DNA of 36,869 nt from Culicoidibacter larvae. Lineage in GTDB: Bacteria > Bacillota_I > Bacilli_A > Culicoidibacterales > Culicoidibacteraceae. The notes under the pieces were generated by a model. It saw nothing but the letters and a program-made list of their open reading frames with translations. It ran no database searches and was not told the origin of the DNA. Shown here piece after piece: positions 31,391 to 36,869 of the stretch. The DNA is taken from contig NZ_VBWP01000015.1 in the NCBI RefSeq assembly GCF_005771635.1, positions 1 through 36,869 on the forward strand, written 5' to 3'. Position 1 is the first letter of the stretch. Every line of letters starts with the position of its first letter. Position numbers and translations under genes: made by a program.

Positions 31391-31559
31391 ATTGTTTTCA
31401 CGTTGAGGTTTACATAAGCTTTATGATGCGAAATATGAAAAAATTATTGAAATTATATTATTTTGATTTACTAAGTATATGAGATTTGCTATATTAAGAC
31501 TAAGCAAAATACTTTCTGGGGAGTGAGGAGTTTTGTAAAAAATATTAGGAGGAAATATA

Positions 31560-32546
31560 ATGAAATTATTTGACAAAATTGGAAACGGATGTTGGTATTT
31601 TTCGCTAGTAATCTTAATGTTTGTAACTTGTATAGCTGTTACAATACCTGTTAGTGCAAATGCTGAAGAGGGAATCCATACAGAGGAATTTAATGCCACT
31701 GTAAAACAAGAGGAAGAAGTTTATCAAGATGCTGGTATTGACGAAGTTGAAACTGAAATATCTGCGCTTGAGGCAAAGTATGCTCAAGAACAGAATCAAT
31801 CAGTCTCTCCTACTGCTAGAACTCTAGGTGCCCAATCAGTACAATCGTATAATAATCCACAAGAATACTATACAAATGAAGATTTGGCAAAATTAGAAGC
31901 TTTAAATAACGTTAGAGCTGATAAAATTATGGAATTAGGTGTTGCTGGTGGCGCAAAAGAAGACAATGAAATGGAGTCATCACAGCCGGTAATGTCTATG
32001 CAAAGAGCCGCGAAGTGGTCATACTATGGTTGGAATGGAGCAGGAGATATTTTTATTCATACATATACTCCTTTCCCAATGGGAGATTTCGGTCATGCTG
32101 GACTTGGTGGTGATACTCCAAGTACAACTATAGAGGCGAAGGGCGAAGGCAAAGTTGTAAAATGGTATTCAGACCAATTTTTTACATATAAGCCAAGTAC
32201 AGGATTATTAACTGCAGTACATGATAATGGTGCGTGGGCTTGGTACCGAGTATATAGTGCTTCCCTTCAACAGTACCAAGATGCCAAAAACTATGCCCAT
32301 AATAAAATATTAGGTGCACCATATCCTAAAGATATTCATTGGACATTCTATAATCCAAACATGTCGAGTTGGGAATATCATTGTGCGGAAGTTGTTCATT
32401 TTGCATGGTTACGTGGAGCTGGGAAGTTGGTTAGTAATTCTAAAGACAATAAAGCAGTCGGACCATATGGTTTGGGACCACAGAACAAGTATGGAGCTAC
32501 ATATCGATATCGTGGTGATTTAAGCTCGAAAGGATCGAATAATTAG
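31560..32546 (+). CDS. Secreted permuted NlpC/P60 (YiiX/YebB-like) cysteine hydrolase
   Basis: 328 aa. A signal peptide (1-~34, ending PVSANA) precedes an acidic linker with coiled-coil character (~35-150). The C-terminal domain has GDIFIHTYTPFPMGDFGHAG (His179) first and EYHCAEVVHFAWLRG (Cys275) later. This His-before-Cys order is that of circularly permuted NlpC/P60 proteins (LRAT/YiiX-like), which act on amide or ester bonds in peptidoglycan or lipids. AGGAGG precedes the ATG. It is immediately followed by an anchored partner. Confidence 0.75.
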   Translation: MKLFDKIGNGCWYFSLVILMFVTCIAVTIPVSANAEEGIHTEEFNATVKQEEEVYQDAGIDEVETEISALEAKYAQEQNQSVSPTARTLGAQSVQSYNNPQEYYTNEDLAKLEALNNVRADKIMELGVAGGAKEDNEMESSQPVMSMQRAAKWSYYGWNGAGDIFIHTYTPFPMGDFGHAGLGGDTPSTTIEAKGEGKVVKWYSDQFFTYKPSTGLLTAVHDNGAWAWYRVYSASLQQYQDAKNYAHNKILGAPYPKDIHWTFYNPNMSSWEYHCAEVVHFAWLRGAGKLVSNSKDNKAVGPYGLGPQNKYGATYRYRGDLSSKGSNN

Positions 32547-32547
32547 T

Positions 32548-33669
32548 ATGAGGAGAACTTTTGCAATACTTGGATATGTCTGTATGGCAGCAATTATAGG
32601 TGTATCGGGATTCTTTGTTTATCAATATATATTTCCACTTAAAGCTGAATCTGGAGATCTTATTGTTTTTTCAATGACATATAATGGACCAGAAACAACG
32701 AATCACGCCTACATATTGAGAGGTGAAGAACCAAATACTCAATTGGTAGGTGAATTGAAAATACCTAATGAATTAAAAAATGGAAAAATCATGGGTAAGT
32801 ATTTTGATTACGAAAATTCAGTATTGTACTTCTCAAACGACTTTGGATTTTATTCATATAATCTTGAAAGTAATGAAGTTATTACAATTCAACAAGGTCA
32901 AGCTGGATTTACATTCAAAAATCTTGATGGAGTGATTTGGTATAATCTTGATGTTGGCTTTAATCAACAAAAACCTGAGAACGGCTATACCAATCAATTA
33001 TGTGAATATACGATTAATACTGGAAATAATACTTGTCACACTATTCATAATCTGCAAATATTTGATGTTGATATGGATATAAATAGTTACTATTTGGCAG
33101 GGTATGCAAGTGATTATGAAAATTTCAACAACATGGTTAAAAGCTTTTTGGTATTAGATAATCAATTTAAAGAAACAAATAGAGTTAGAATTGATTTTAA
33201 TGATGGTTGGTTTCCAGAAGTATTTGTAAATAGCCAAAACAACCAAGAAGTTATGATTTATAACGATATTGTATATTATTCTTATAATATAACTACTAAA
33301 GAGTTTTACGAGGATAATATTCAAACGTATACTACTAGGCTTAATTCAGGATTTAAATCATACAATATTGTTGGTGGTGGGCATGGTCATCTAGATTATA
33401 ATGAAGAAAAAAACTGTACTAATATTGCATATGCAGGAGAATCTGTATCATGCAAAGATGGGATGTTAATCATTCAACCGTTGTCACAAGGGTATCGTTC
33501 TAATCCATATAGTAATGGTTTTCTTGTGAGACCGAATGAGATAATCAGAAACGGTGGAATTATTGAAGAATATATCAATATTATTGATTTAGAGACCCTT
33601 ACTGAAATTAAAAGATTTAATTTAGTTGAACCTATTTCAGGAGTAAAAGACGCAATATATATTCCATAA
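32548..33669 (+). CDS. Membrane-anchored extracellular beta-rich protein
   Basis: 373 aa. A single N-terminal helix (~5-27) anchors it; the rest is strand-rich with many Tyr/Asn and regularly spaced segments (DLIVFSMTYNG, NSVLYFSNDFGFYSYNL, EVMIYNDIVYYSYNI, NIIDLETLTEIKRF), which suggests a beta-propeller. It contains several Cys (CEYTIN...C, NCTN...SCKDG) that could pair outside the cell. It starts two bases after the hydrolase stop, so the two are coupled. It may be a chaperone, inhibitor or receptor for the hydrolase (inference). Confidence 0.65.
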   Translation: MRRTFAILGYVCMAAIIGVSGFFVYQYIFPLKAESGDLIVFSMTYNGPETTNHAYILRGEEPNTQLVGELKIPNELKNGKIMGKYFDYENSVLYFSNDFGFYSYNLESNEVITIQQGQAGFTFKNLDGVIWYNLDVGFNQQKPENGYTNQLCEYTINTGNNTCHTIHNLQIFDVDMDINSYYLAGYASDYENFNNMVKSFLVLDNQFKETNRVRIDFNDGWFPEVFVNSQNNQEVMIYNDIVYYSYNITTKEFYEDNIQTYTTRLNSGFKSYNIVGGGHGHLDYNEEKNCTNIAYAGESVSCKDGMLIIQPLSQGYRSNPYSNGFLVRPNEIIRNGGIIEEYINIIDLETLTEIKRFNLVEPISGVKDAIYIP

Positions 33670-33670
33670 T

Positions 33671-33712
33671 AAGACTAAAACACATCAATGGATTGATGTG
33701 TTTTAGTCTTTG
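33671..33712 (+). terminator. Long perfect hairpin after the secreted pair
   Basis: AAGACTAAAACACATCAAT (33671-33689) is exactly complementary to 33692-33710 with a two-base loop; TT follows. It may work on both strands. Confidence 0.75.
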
Positions 33713-33754
33713 GTTAACATAATCTTTATTATATGAATATTGTGAAATAGTGAT

Positions 33755-33790
33755 AAAAACGGTGGAAAATTCAATTTTCGCTGTTTTTTT
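33755..33790 (+). terminator. Second terminator-like hairpin
   Basis: AAAAAC and GAAAA (33755-33769) pair with TTTTC and GTTTTT (33775-33788) around an internal loop, then Ts. No transcript start between this and the previous hairpin is clear. Confidence 0.45.
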
Positions 33791-33831
33791 CACTTTTTTG
33801 TGACTTAACGTTTCGTTTTGTTATAGGCTCA

Positions 33832-33840
33832 TGTTATAAT
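33832..33840 (+). promoter_or_regulatory. Extended -10 promoter of toxin locus 2
   Basis: TG-T-TATAAT (33832-33840). Start expected near 33847. Confidence 0.6.
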
Positions 33841-33940
33841 AACCATGAGGCCATTTAGATGGTTGTCGGTGGTAGCCTCTTTCGAGAGGTTGAAGAACCT
33901 CTTAGATCTATTTTCTGGAACTGGAGGTGATTCGTTTTTT

Positions 33941-34087
33941 ATGACAGAGGCGATATTTATTGCTCTTATCACTTATGGATCTGCTATTGTGATTGCAATT
34001 GTTGGTGAAATTGGTAAGATTATTATGCAAAAGATTAAAAGTACTGACCATAGAAAAAACCACCGCGGCCGACCAAGCAAGCGGTAG
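33941..34087 (+). CDS. Small hydrophobic toxin of a second type I locus
   Basis: 48 aa: MTEA, then a membrane helix (IFIALITYGSAIVIAIVGEI, residues 5-24) and a basic tail (STDHRKNHRGRPSKR). GGAGGTGA lies ten bases before the ATG at 33941. An in-frame ATG at 33845 is at the transcript start and is not used. The leader shows the same plan as locus 1: GGTGGTAGC (33869-33877) is complementary to GCTACCACC (34112-34120) beyond the gene, and the stop codon is in the opposing RNA's terminator. The peptide differs in sequence from toxin 1, so the two antitoxins are probably not interchangeable. Confidence 0.7.
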   Translation: MTEAIFIALITYGSAIVIAIVGEIGKIIMQKIKSTDHRKNHRGRPSKR

Positions 34088-34144
34088 TTAATCACAAAAA
34101 CATTTTTTAAAGCTACCACCTTCAACTGATAATGGTCTCTTTTC
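34053..34144 (-). ncRNA. Antisense antitoxin RNA of locus 2
   Basis: Promoter on the minus strand: TTGTTT (34174-34179), 17 bases, TATAAT (34151-34156), with an extended TGC. The RNA ends at a hairpin (34059-34066 with 34081-34088) that pairs fully only as minus-strand RNA (one G-U instead of a C-A mismatch), followed by Ts. It covers the 3' end of the toxin mRNA. Confidence 0.65.
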
Positions 34145-34150
34145 TATTTC

Positions 34151-34179
34151 ATTATAGCATGCCCGCGGAAAGCAAACAA
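34151..34179 (-). promoter_or_regulatory. Promoter of antitoxin RNA 2
   Basis: TTGTTT (34174-34179), 17 bases, TATAAT (34151-34156), with TG one base before the -10. Confidence 0.65.
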
Positions 34180-34198
34180 GAGATTTAATAAAAATTGC

Positions 34199-34272
34199 TT
34201 GACAAATGCGTTGTTTTTTTGATAACATAAGAAGCCTCGTTTTGACCATTTAGTATTTGATGGTCATTTTTT
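34199..34272 (+). ncRNA. Possible very short RNA or terminator unit
   Basis: TTGACA (34199-34204) with a weak -10 (ATAACA, 34222-34227) is followed within 20 bases by TGACCAT/ATGGTCA (34243-34266) and six Ts. The RNA would be only ~45 nt. It overlaps the end of the convergent SRAP gene. Confidence 0.3.
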
Positions 34273-34846
34273 ATTTGGCAATAGAATGCCATGACAGCTG
34301 TACATCCATTTTAGGTTTTGTCCATTGTTCTAGTTTTGCACCGGCAAGGTAATCAGAAATCTGATCATCATCTAACATTAACGGTAATCGATCATGAACA
34401 ACCTCGAAAGCTGGCGTTGCTTGTTGTGTTATTATGACATAATGCGGTATACCATCAGTGATTTTGTACAAACCGGCAAATTTTATGATGTCCTGGTTGT
34501 TTTCGGTTATGATATTTTTCTCTTTACGGCCGGTTGAGTCGGTCCACTCGTAAAATGCCGATGCCAGGATTATACAACGATGCAGCGTAAAATCTTTCCG
34601 GTAGAACGGTTTTTCTAATAGTGTTTCTTGCCGGCCGTTTATGATATGGCCTTTATGGTCCCATTTTGGAATACCCCATTGCATAACCATGTACCCGGAA
34701 TTGGTTTGAACAATCCCGGAATTAGTTGGGAACACTTCATAAGTTGCTGACTTGTCACTATATTTCAATTTAGCAATTTCATCAGGATCATTATCTAACA
34801 GATCCATAGCGGTACTATAACCGATTGATTCATAGCGGCCACACAT
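34271..34846 (-). CDS. SRAP-domain protein (YedK/HMCES family)
   Basis: 191 aa. This family forms a covalent bond with abasic sites in single-stranded DNA through Cys2 and shields them from strand breakage. The start is fixed by the chemistry: MCGRYES at 34846 puts the Cys at position 2, with AGGGGTG upstream; the longer frame from 34894 would bury it. Other family marks are the middle segment MQWGIPKW, FYEWTD (catalytic Glu), and PAFEVVHDRLPLML with the conserved His. Conjugation passes through single-stranded DNA, so a plasmid-borne copy is sensible. Confidence 0.9.
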   Translation of the reverse strand: MCGRYESIGYSTAMDLLDNDPDEIAKLKYSDKSATYEVFPTNSGIVQTNSGYMVMQWGIPKWDHKGHIINGRQETLLEKPFYRKDFTLHRCIILASAFYEWTDSTGRKEKNIITENNQDIIKFAGLYKITDGIPHYVIITQQATPAFEVVHDRLPLMLDDDQISDYLAGAKLEQWTKPKMDVQLSWHSIAK

Positions 34847-34916
34847 AGCCATCACCCCTACTCCATATTGTAACCTGATTATACTACGTGGCATAAATTG
34901 CGGTTATTGTTATGCA

Positions 34917-34980
34917 ATAAAAAAGCAGCGGCTTAAATGGCCACTGCTTGGGATGCGGATTGATGGATAAATCTATCTGC
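34917..34980 (-). ncRNA. Candidate small RNA A (minus-strand cluster)
   Basis: Promoter TTGCTA (35009-35014), 16 bases, TATAAT (34987-34992) with extended TGA. The ~64-nt RNA ends at AAGCAG-GGC / GCC-CTGCTT (34923-34947) and a T run on the minus strand. No frame with a ribosome site lies within. Confidence 0.5.
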
Positions 34981-34986
34981 AGGTTT

Positions 34987-35014
34987 ATTATATCAAACTA
35001 CTTTGATTTAGCAA
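34987..35014 (-). promoter_or_regulatory. Promoter of small RNA A
   Basis: TTGCTA, 16 bases, TGA-TATAAT on the minus strand. Confidence 0.55.
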
Positions 35015-35046
35015 TAAAAAGATGGCCCCGGTAAAACACCGGAACC
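35011..35046 (-). terminator. Extra minus-strand terminator between RNAs A and B
   Basis: CCGGT (35028-35032) and ACCGG (35038-35042), extended by GG/CC, followed on the minus strand by ATCTTTTTATT. It overlaps the -35 box of RNA A and would stop read-through from RNA B. Confidence 0.5.
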
Positions 35047-35063
35047 AAGGGGATGAGGAAGAT

Positions 35064-35110
35064 AGAAAAAAAGAAAGGAACTTTCTTTTTGGGTAACATA
35101 TCTGCTACCA
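35064..35110 (-). ncRNA. Candidate small RNA B (minus-strand cluster)
   Basis: Promoter TTGTAG (35140-35145), 17 bases, TATACT (35117-35122). The ~47-nt RNA ends at AAAAAGAAAG/CTTTCTTTTT (35068-35090) with a three-base loop and T tail on the minus strand. Confidence 0.45.
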
Positions 35111-35165
35111 ATAAGTAGTATAACACCACTCGCTCTGGCCTACAACCACAAATTATATTTTATGT

Positions 35166-35256
35166 AAAATAAAGCAGCCCCAAATCGAGGCTGCCAGTTA
35201 TAGGGATTTACTCTAGAAATAGAGTTTCATGGATAAGCATACGTGCACATGTATGC
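35166..35256 (-). ncRNA. Candidate small RNA C (minus-strand cluster)
   Basis: Promoter TTGCAG (35286-35291), 17 bases, TAGAAT (35263-35268) with extended TGA. The ~90-nt RNA has AGCATAC/GTATGCT (~35236-35257), ACTCTA/TAGAGT with a four-base loop (~35210-35226) and a terminator GCAGCC/GGCTGC (35174-35194) followed by TTTATTTT. Confidence 0.55.
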
Positions 35257-35262
35257 TCTTTC

Positions 35263-35291
35263 ATTCTATCATACTAGGTCTTGGTCTGCAA
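35263..35291 (-). promoter_or_regulatory. Promoter of small RNA C
   Basis: TTGCAG (35286-35291), 17 bases, TAGAAT (35263-35268), with TGA just before the -10. Confidence 0.55.
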
Positions 35292-35300
35292 TAACGGTGA

Positions 35301-35564
35301 TTACTCAAAATATTCTGCTTTTGATTCTAGTTCAATATATTCAGCAAACTCCATTTTTATTGTGTTTTCGTCTAAGTTCATGTACTGAATGTATTTTGAA
35401 ACATTTTTCGGGATTTTCATTGTCTCAATGTCATGGCTGTATCGTATTTTTAGTGCCCTTACGAATGCTGCTGTTTGTCTTTCATCGAGTTGCTGCATAT
35501 ATGGTTTAATATACTCTTCAAAGACAAATTCTCTATACTGCTGCTCAAGATCAATTGTTCTCAT
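35301..35564 (-). CDS. Small acidic helical protein, unknown
   Basis: 87 aa. It is helical and charged (LEQQYREFVFEEYIKPYMQQLDERQTAAF, then RALKIRYSHDIETM), ending in a Glu-rich tail, with no membrane segment. The start is ATG 35564 after AGGATGG; the ATG at 35576 lies inside that site. An extended -10 (TGG-TATCAT) is about 30 bases upstream on the minus strand. No family recognised. Confidence 0.5.
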   Translation of the reverse strand: MRTIDLEQQYREFVFEEYIKPYMQQLDERQTAAFVRALKIRYSHDIETMKIPKNVSKYIQYMNLDENTIKMEFAEYIELESKAEYFE

Positions 35565-35721
35565 TACTCTATCCATCCTATCAGTTTTTATTTATGATAC
35601 CATACTATTATTTTGTTTTGTAGTGTCATTTTTGCACTAGACTTCTTTAATCATCTATAATATTGTGATTTCTTGATTTATATTATATACTAATGTATAG
35701 GGAATGAGAGGAGAGATGGTT

Positions 35722-35883
35722 ATGATAACGTATTTACCGGGCCAATATACTTGTGTATCGTGTGGCGGTAAAATTGTAATTCAAGAGAAAACAAAAGATG
35801 CATTAGTGTGTCCGAAGTGTGATGGCACAGTATTTTCAAATTGCAGCGGTTTTCGACCAATTAAAAAACCGAGACAAGACTAA
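35722..35883 (+). CDS. Small zinc-ribbon protein
   Basis: 53 aa. Two CxxC pairs (CVSCGGK and CPKCDGTVF) separated by 15 residues form a classic zinc ribbon, preceded by TYLPGQYT, the usual start of such small firmicute proteins. The tail is basic (RPIKKPRQD). AGGAG is eight bases before ATG 35722; ATG 35716 is also in frame. Function unknown; possibly nucleic-acid or protein binding. Confidence 0.65.
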   Translation: MITYLPGQYTCVSCGGKIVIQEKTKDALVCPKCDGTVFSNCSGFRPIKKPRQD

Positions 35884-35893
35884 GTGGGAAGGC

Positions 35894-35922
35894 TTGCAAA
35901 GCTCTTCTACTTGTTGTATACT
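35894..35922 (+). promoter_or_regulatory. Promoter of antitoxin RNA 3
   Basis: TTGCAA (35894-35899), 17 bases, TATACT (35917-35922). Confidence 0.7.
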
Positions 35923-35928
35923 ATGTAT

Positions 35929-36003
35929 GTACAGCGATGGTTAGTTAGTACATTAAAAACATAAATAAAAAAGAAGCCAGCTTCGACTTTGGCTTCTTTT
36001 TTT
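35929..36003 (+). ncRNA. Antitoxin RNA of an Fst/par-like locus (RNAII equivalent)
   Basis: The ~75-nt RNA starts after the promoter at 35894-35922, forms ATGTAC/GTACAT, and ends at the shared terminator. It contains CGATGGTTAGT (35935-35945) and CATTAAAAACA (35951-35961). Both recur as direct repeats in the toxin leader at 36066-36076 and 36082-36092. Because that copy is transcribed from the other strand, the two RNAs are complementary over the toxin start codon, as in par of pAD1. Confidence 0.7.
35971..36003. terminator. Bidirectional terminator shared by toxin and antitoxin RNAs
   Basis: AAGAAGCCA (35971-35979) pairs exactly with TGGCTTCTT (35990-35998), with T runs on both strands (seven on plus, six on minus). 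Confidence 0.85.
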
Positions 36004-36012
36004 GTGGCCTCT

Positions 36013-36084
36013 CTACTCACGATTATCTTTATTATCTCTCAATAATATGATAATGAGTAGGATTACGATGGTTAGTAATTCCAT
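36013..36084 (-). CDS. 23-aa hydrophobic toxin of an Fst/par-like locus
   Basis: MELLTIVILLIILLL followed by a charged tail RDNKDNRE: the size and layout of Fst-family type I toxins. GAGGTG (36091-36096) is six bases before the ATG, and the GAG is inside a hairpin CTCGC/GCGAG (36094-36110), so translation may be masked. An extended -10 TGG-TATAAT (36132-36140, minus) gives a transcript of ~150 nt that ends at the shared terminator. The start region carries the direct repeats with the antitoxin RNA. Confidence 0.7.
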   Translation of the reverse strand: MELLTIVILLIIILLRDNKDNRE

Positions 36085-36131
36085 TAAAAACACCTCGCTT
36101 TCTTGGCGAGTATAGTTTAGCCACGTGTTTT

Positions 36132-36140
36132 ATTATACCA
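36132..36140 (-). promoter_or_regulatory. Extended -10 promoter of toxin 3
   Basis: TG-G-TATAAT on the minus strand; no consensus -35 box. Confidence 0.55.
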
Positions 36141-36176
36141 TAAATCACTATTTAATTAGCATCAATTTAAACACAA

Positions 36177-36204
36177 GGCAACTGCACGTGCAGCTGCTTT
36201 TTTT
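36177..36204 (+). terminator. Plus-strand terminator-like hairpin
   Basis: GCAACTGC and GCAGCTGC (36178-36197, one mismatch) around ACGT, then seven Ts on the plus strand. No plus-strand gene ends here, so it may insulate the YolD genes from read-through. Confidence 0.5.
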
Positions 36205-36388
36205 ATTTAATATCAATTATTGAATCATTTTGAATAAATACTCCGCTAATATTAATATGACCAGGCTTTCTATCATGATTGTTATAATAGCCGGTAATTA
36301 TTTGAATATTATCGTTAAGCCAATAACTCACTGTAATTGGTTTATTGTACCCCAAAGTCATAAATGGTCCATCTTGATTGCTATTCAC
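36203..36388 (-). CDS. Second, short YolD-like protein
   Basis: About 61 aa. ITVSYWLNDNIQIITGYYNN and ISGVFIQNDSIIDI resemble the strand pattern of the C-terminal half of YolD-like proteins (hydrophobic strand, Y-x-DG-like turn, G-x-I). The start is uncertain: GTG 36388 overlaps the upstream stop (GTGAATAG), with GGGTGA nearby; ATG 36361 is the first ATG. Probably a partial duplicate or divergent partner of the gene before it. Confidence 0.5.
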   Translation of the reverse strand: MNSNQDGPFMTLGYNKPITVSYWLNDNIQIITGYYNNHDRKPGHINISGVFIQNDSIIDIK

Positions 36389-36722
36389 TGTTTTCACCCG
36401 TAATCTCAATTGAAATGAATGCTGTAAACTCATACTTCGTTTCCTGAATAATGATAAAGCGATCAATCAGATTGACTTTATCAACTCTGCCGGTGATTGC
36501 TATTATTTGTCCATCTTTGAAATATTTAAGTGCTATTTTGGTTTCTTTCGGCCGGATGGCCAACATAACCTGGTTTATCTCCTCTATTTGTTCTTCAGAT
36601 AATTCTGGCTGAGTTTTCAAGTTATTAATACGATCCAGGTGATACTGGCCAGCTATTGGATCAGAGAGTGCAGCAAATGGATACCACTTCTCTATTTTGC
36701 GTACTTTATCAGGTTTAAGCAT
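36381..36722 (-). CDS. YolD-like protein
   Basis: 113 aa. The sequence follows the YolD family: KIEKWYPFAALSDPIAGQY, then PELSEEQIEEINQVML, then IALKYFKDGQIIAITGRVDKVN and a final strand FTAFISIEI. YolD-like genes are commonly found next to uvrX and are thought to act with that SOS polymerase. ATG 36722 is preferred; GTG 36731 is an alternative. It overlaps the uvrX stop by eight bases, the usual coupling. Confidence 0.85.
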   Translation of the reverse strand: MLKPDKVRKIEKWYPFAALSDPIAGQYHLDRINNLKTQPELSEEQIEEINQVMLAIRPKETKIALKYFKDGQIIAITGRVDKVNLIDRFIIIQETKYEFTAFISIEITGENSE

Positions 36723-36869
36723 TATGACCACCCACCAAACCGCTTCTCGCCAAGAAGCTTGCTTTCGGCATTAGTGAAGTGGCGCTAAATAACGCTGTCT
36801 GGCCGTATTTTCGTTTTATTCCATTTATGGCCACGTTTAACATATACTGGTTGTCTACGGGCCGAAACA
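36715..36869 (-). pseudogene. uvrX-like Y-family DNA polymerase, C-terminal part (runs off the window)
   Basis: The last 51 codons read ...VDNQYMLNVAINGIKRKYG, then FLARSGLVGGHNA, which is the C-terminal end of UvrX-type polymerases (AIN-IK-KYG, then ARS-LVGGH). Joining the right end to the left end continues the frame for nine more codons (REIKLTSRL) to an in-frame stop at 29-31. So the gene is either cut by the window or, if circular, internally deleted; the N-terminal motif at 66-143 supports deletion. Confidence 0.7.

Larger units (their letters stand above)
35935..36092. repeat. Direct repeats of the Fst/par-like locus
   Basis: Copies at 35935-35961 and 36066-36092 match at 24 of 27 positions, as two 11-base identical blocks (CGATGGTTAGT and CATTAAAAACA) with a divergent five-base centre. 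They correspond in layout to DRa and DRb of the pAD1 par locus. Confidence 0.75.

Noticed and set aside
30417-34179. Calling toxin loci 1 and 2 Fst/par type
   Set aside because: Their repeats are inverted, not direct, so the two RNAs are not complementary at the 5' ends; the plan fits TxpA/BsrG-like loci better.
1-36869. tRNA or rRNA genes
   Set aside because: No T-loop consensus with a matching acceptor stem or rRNA-like segment was noticed on reading.

Overview
The window looks like a complete conjugative plasmid (or plasmid-like element) from a low-GC Gram-positive bacterium, most likely in the Bacillota/Erysipelotrichia range. The evidence is the AT-rich sequence, strong AGGAGG ribosome binding sites, TTG starts, a sortase-type surface protein, a Gram-positive type IV secretion (T4SS) operon and TxpA/Fst-like type I toxin loci. 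The two ends appear to be continuous. The C-terminal part of a uvrX-like Y-family polymerase gene runs off the right end on the minus strand. Its reading frame continues over the junction into the left end for nine codons, and a uvrX-like N-terminus lies a little further on. The natural reading is a 36.9-kb circle opened inside a decayed uvrX gene.

Layout: (1) 66-1606, minus strand: uvrX remnant, then a parA plus ribbon-helix-helix partition operon with its promoter. (2) 1629-3649: nineteen 24-bp direct repeats, a short promoter-to-terminator RNA unit, a ~450-nt base-paired region without an ORF, and a MobA/MobL-like HUH protein with an altered HUH motif. This is the best candidate replication region, because no standard Rep gene is visible. 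(3) 3749-5757: an XRE/TPR regulator, then a ~760-nt RNA unit with a consensus promoter, at least ten hairpins and an intrinsic terminator but no convincing ORF, then two related inverted-repeat pairs. (4) 5758-22359, plus strand: a frameshifted HNH-type gene, two surface/membrane proteins, two paralogous proteins of unknown family, then the T4SS: VirD4-type coupling protein, VirB2-like, VirB6-like, TrsC-, TrsD- and TrsE/VirB4-like proteins, an M23 wall hydrolase and several membrane or coiled-coil proteins. Small intrinsic terminators sit between genes throughout this operon. (5) 22346-24005: a ParM-like actin, two small partners and a cluster of inverted repeats (candidate parC), so there is a second partition system. 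(6) 24031-26282: candidate oriT, two ribbon-helix-helix accessory proteins, a MobP2-type relaxase and a small protein. (7) 26383-30301: Dam-type methylase, an acidic unknown, an intact-looking zinc peptidase of the M20/M28/M42 type and a 439-aa unknown. (8) 30302-36207: accessory region with three type I toxin-antitoxin-like loci, two secreted/anchored proteins, an SRAP (YedK/HMCES) protein, a zinc ribbon protein and a string of very small promoter-hairpin-terminator units on the minus strand. (9) 36206-36869, minus strand: two YolD-like proteins and the uvrX C-terminus.

How it works together: the T4SS with the VirD4-type protein, MobP2 relaxase and oriT makes the element self-transmissible. 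ParA/RHH and ParM, plus the toxin-antitoxin loci, keep it in the population. Dam and SRAP protect or mark DNA during transfer. The most unusual layer is RNA: one very large and one medium structured RNA candidate, three antisense-regulated toxin loci, and about seven tiny transcription units, many with an extended -10 promoter (TGnTATAAT). All RNA and promoter calls are by eye from the sequence; no database search or folding program was run.
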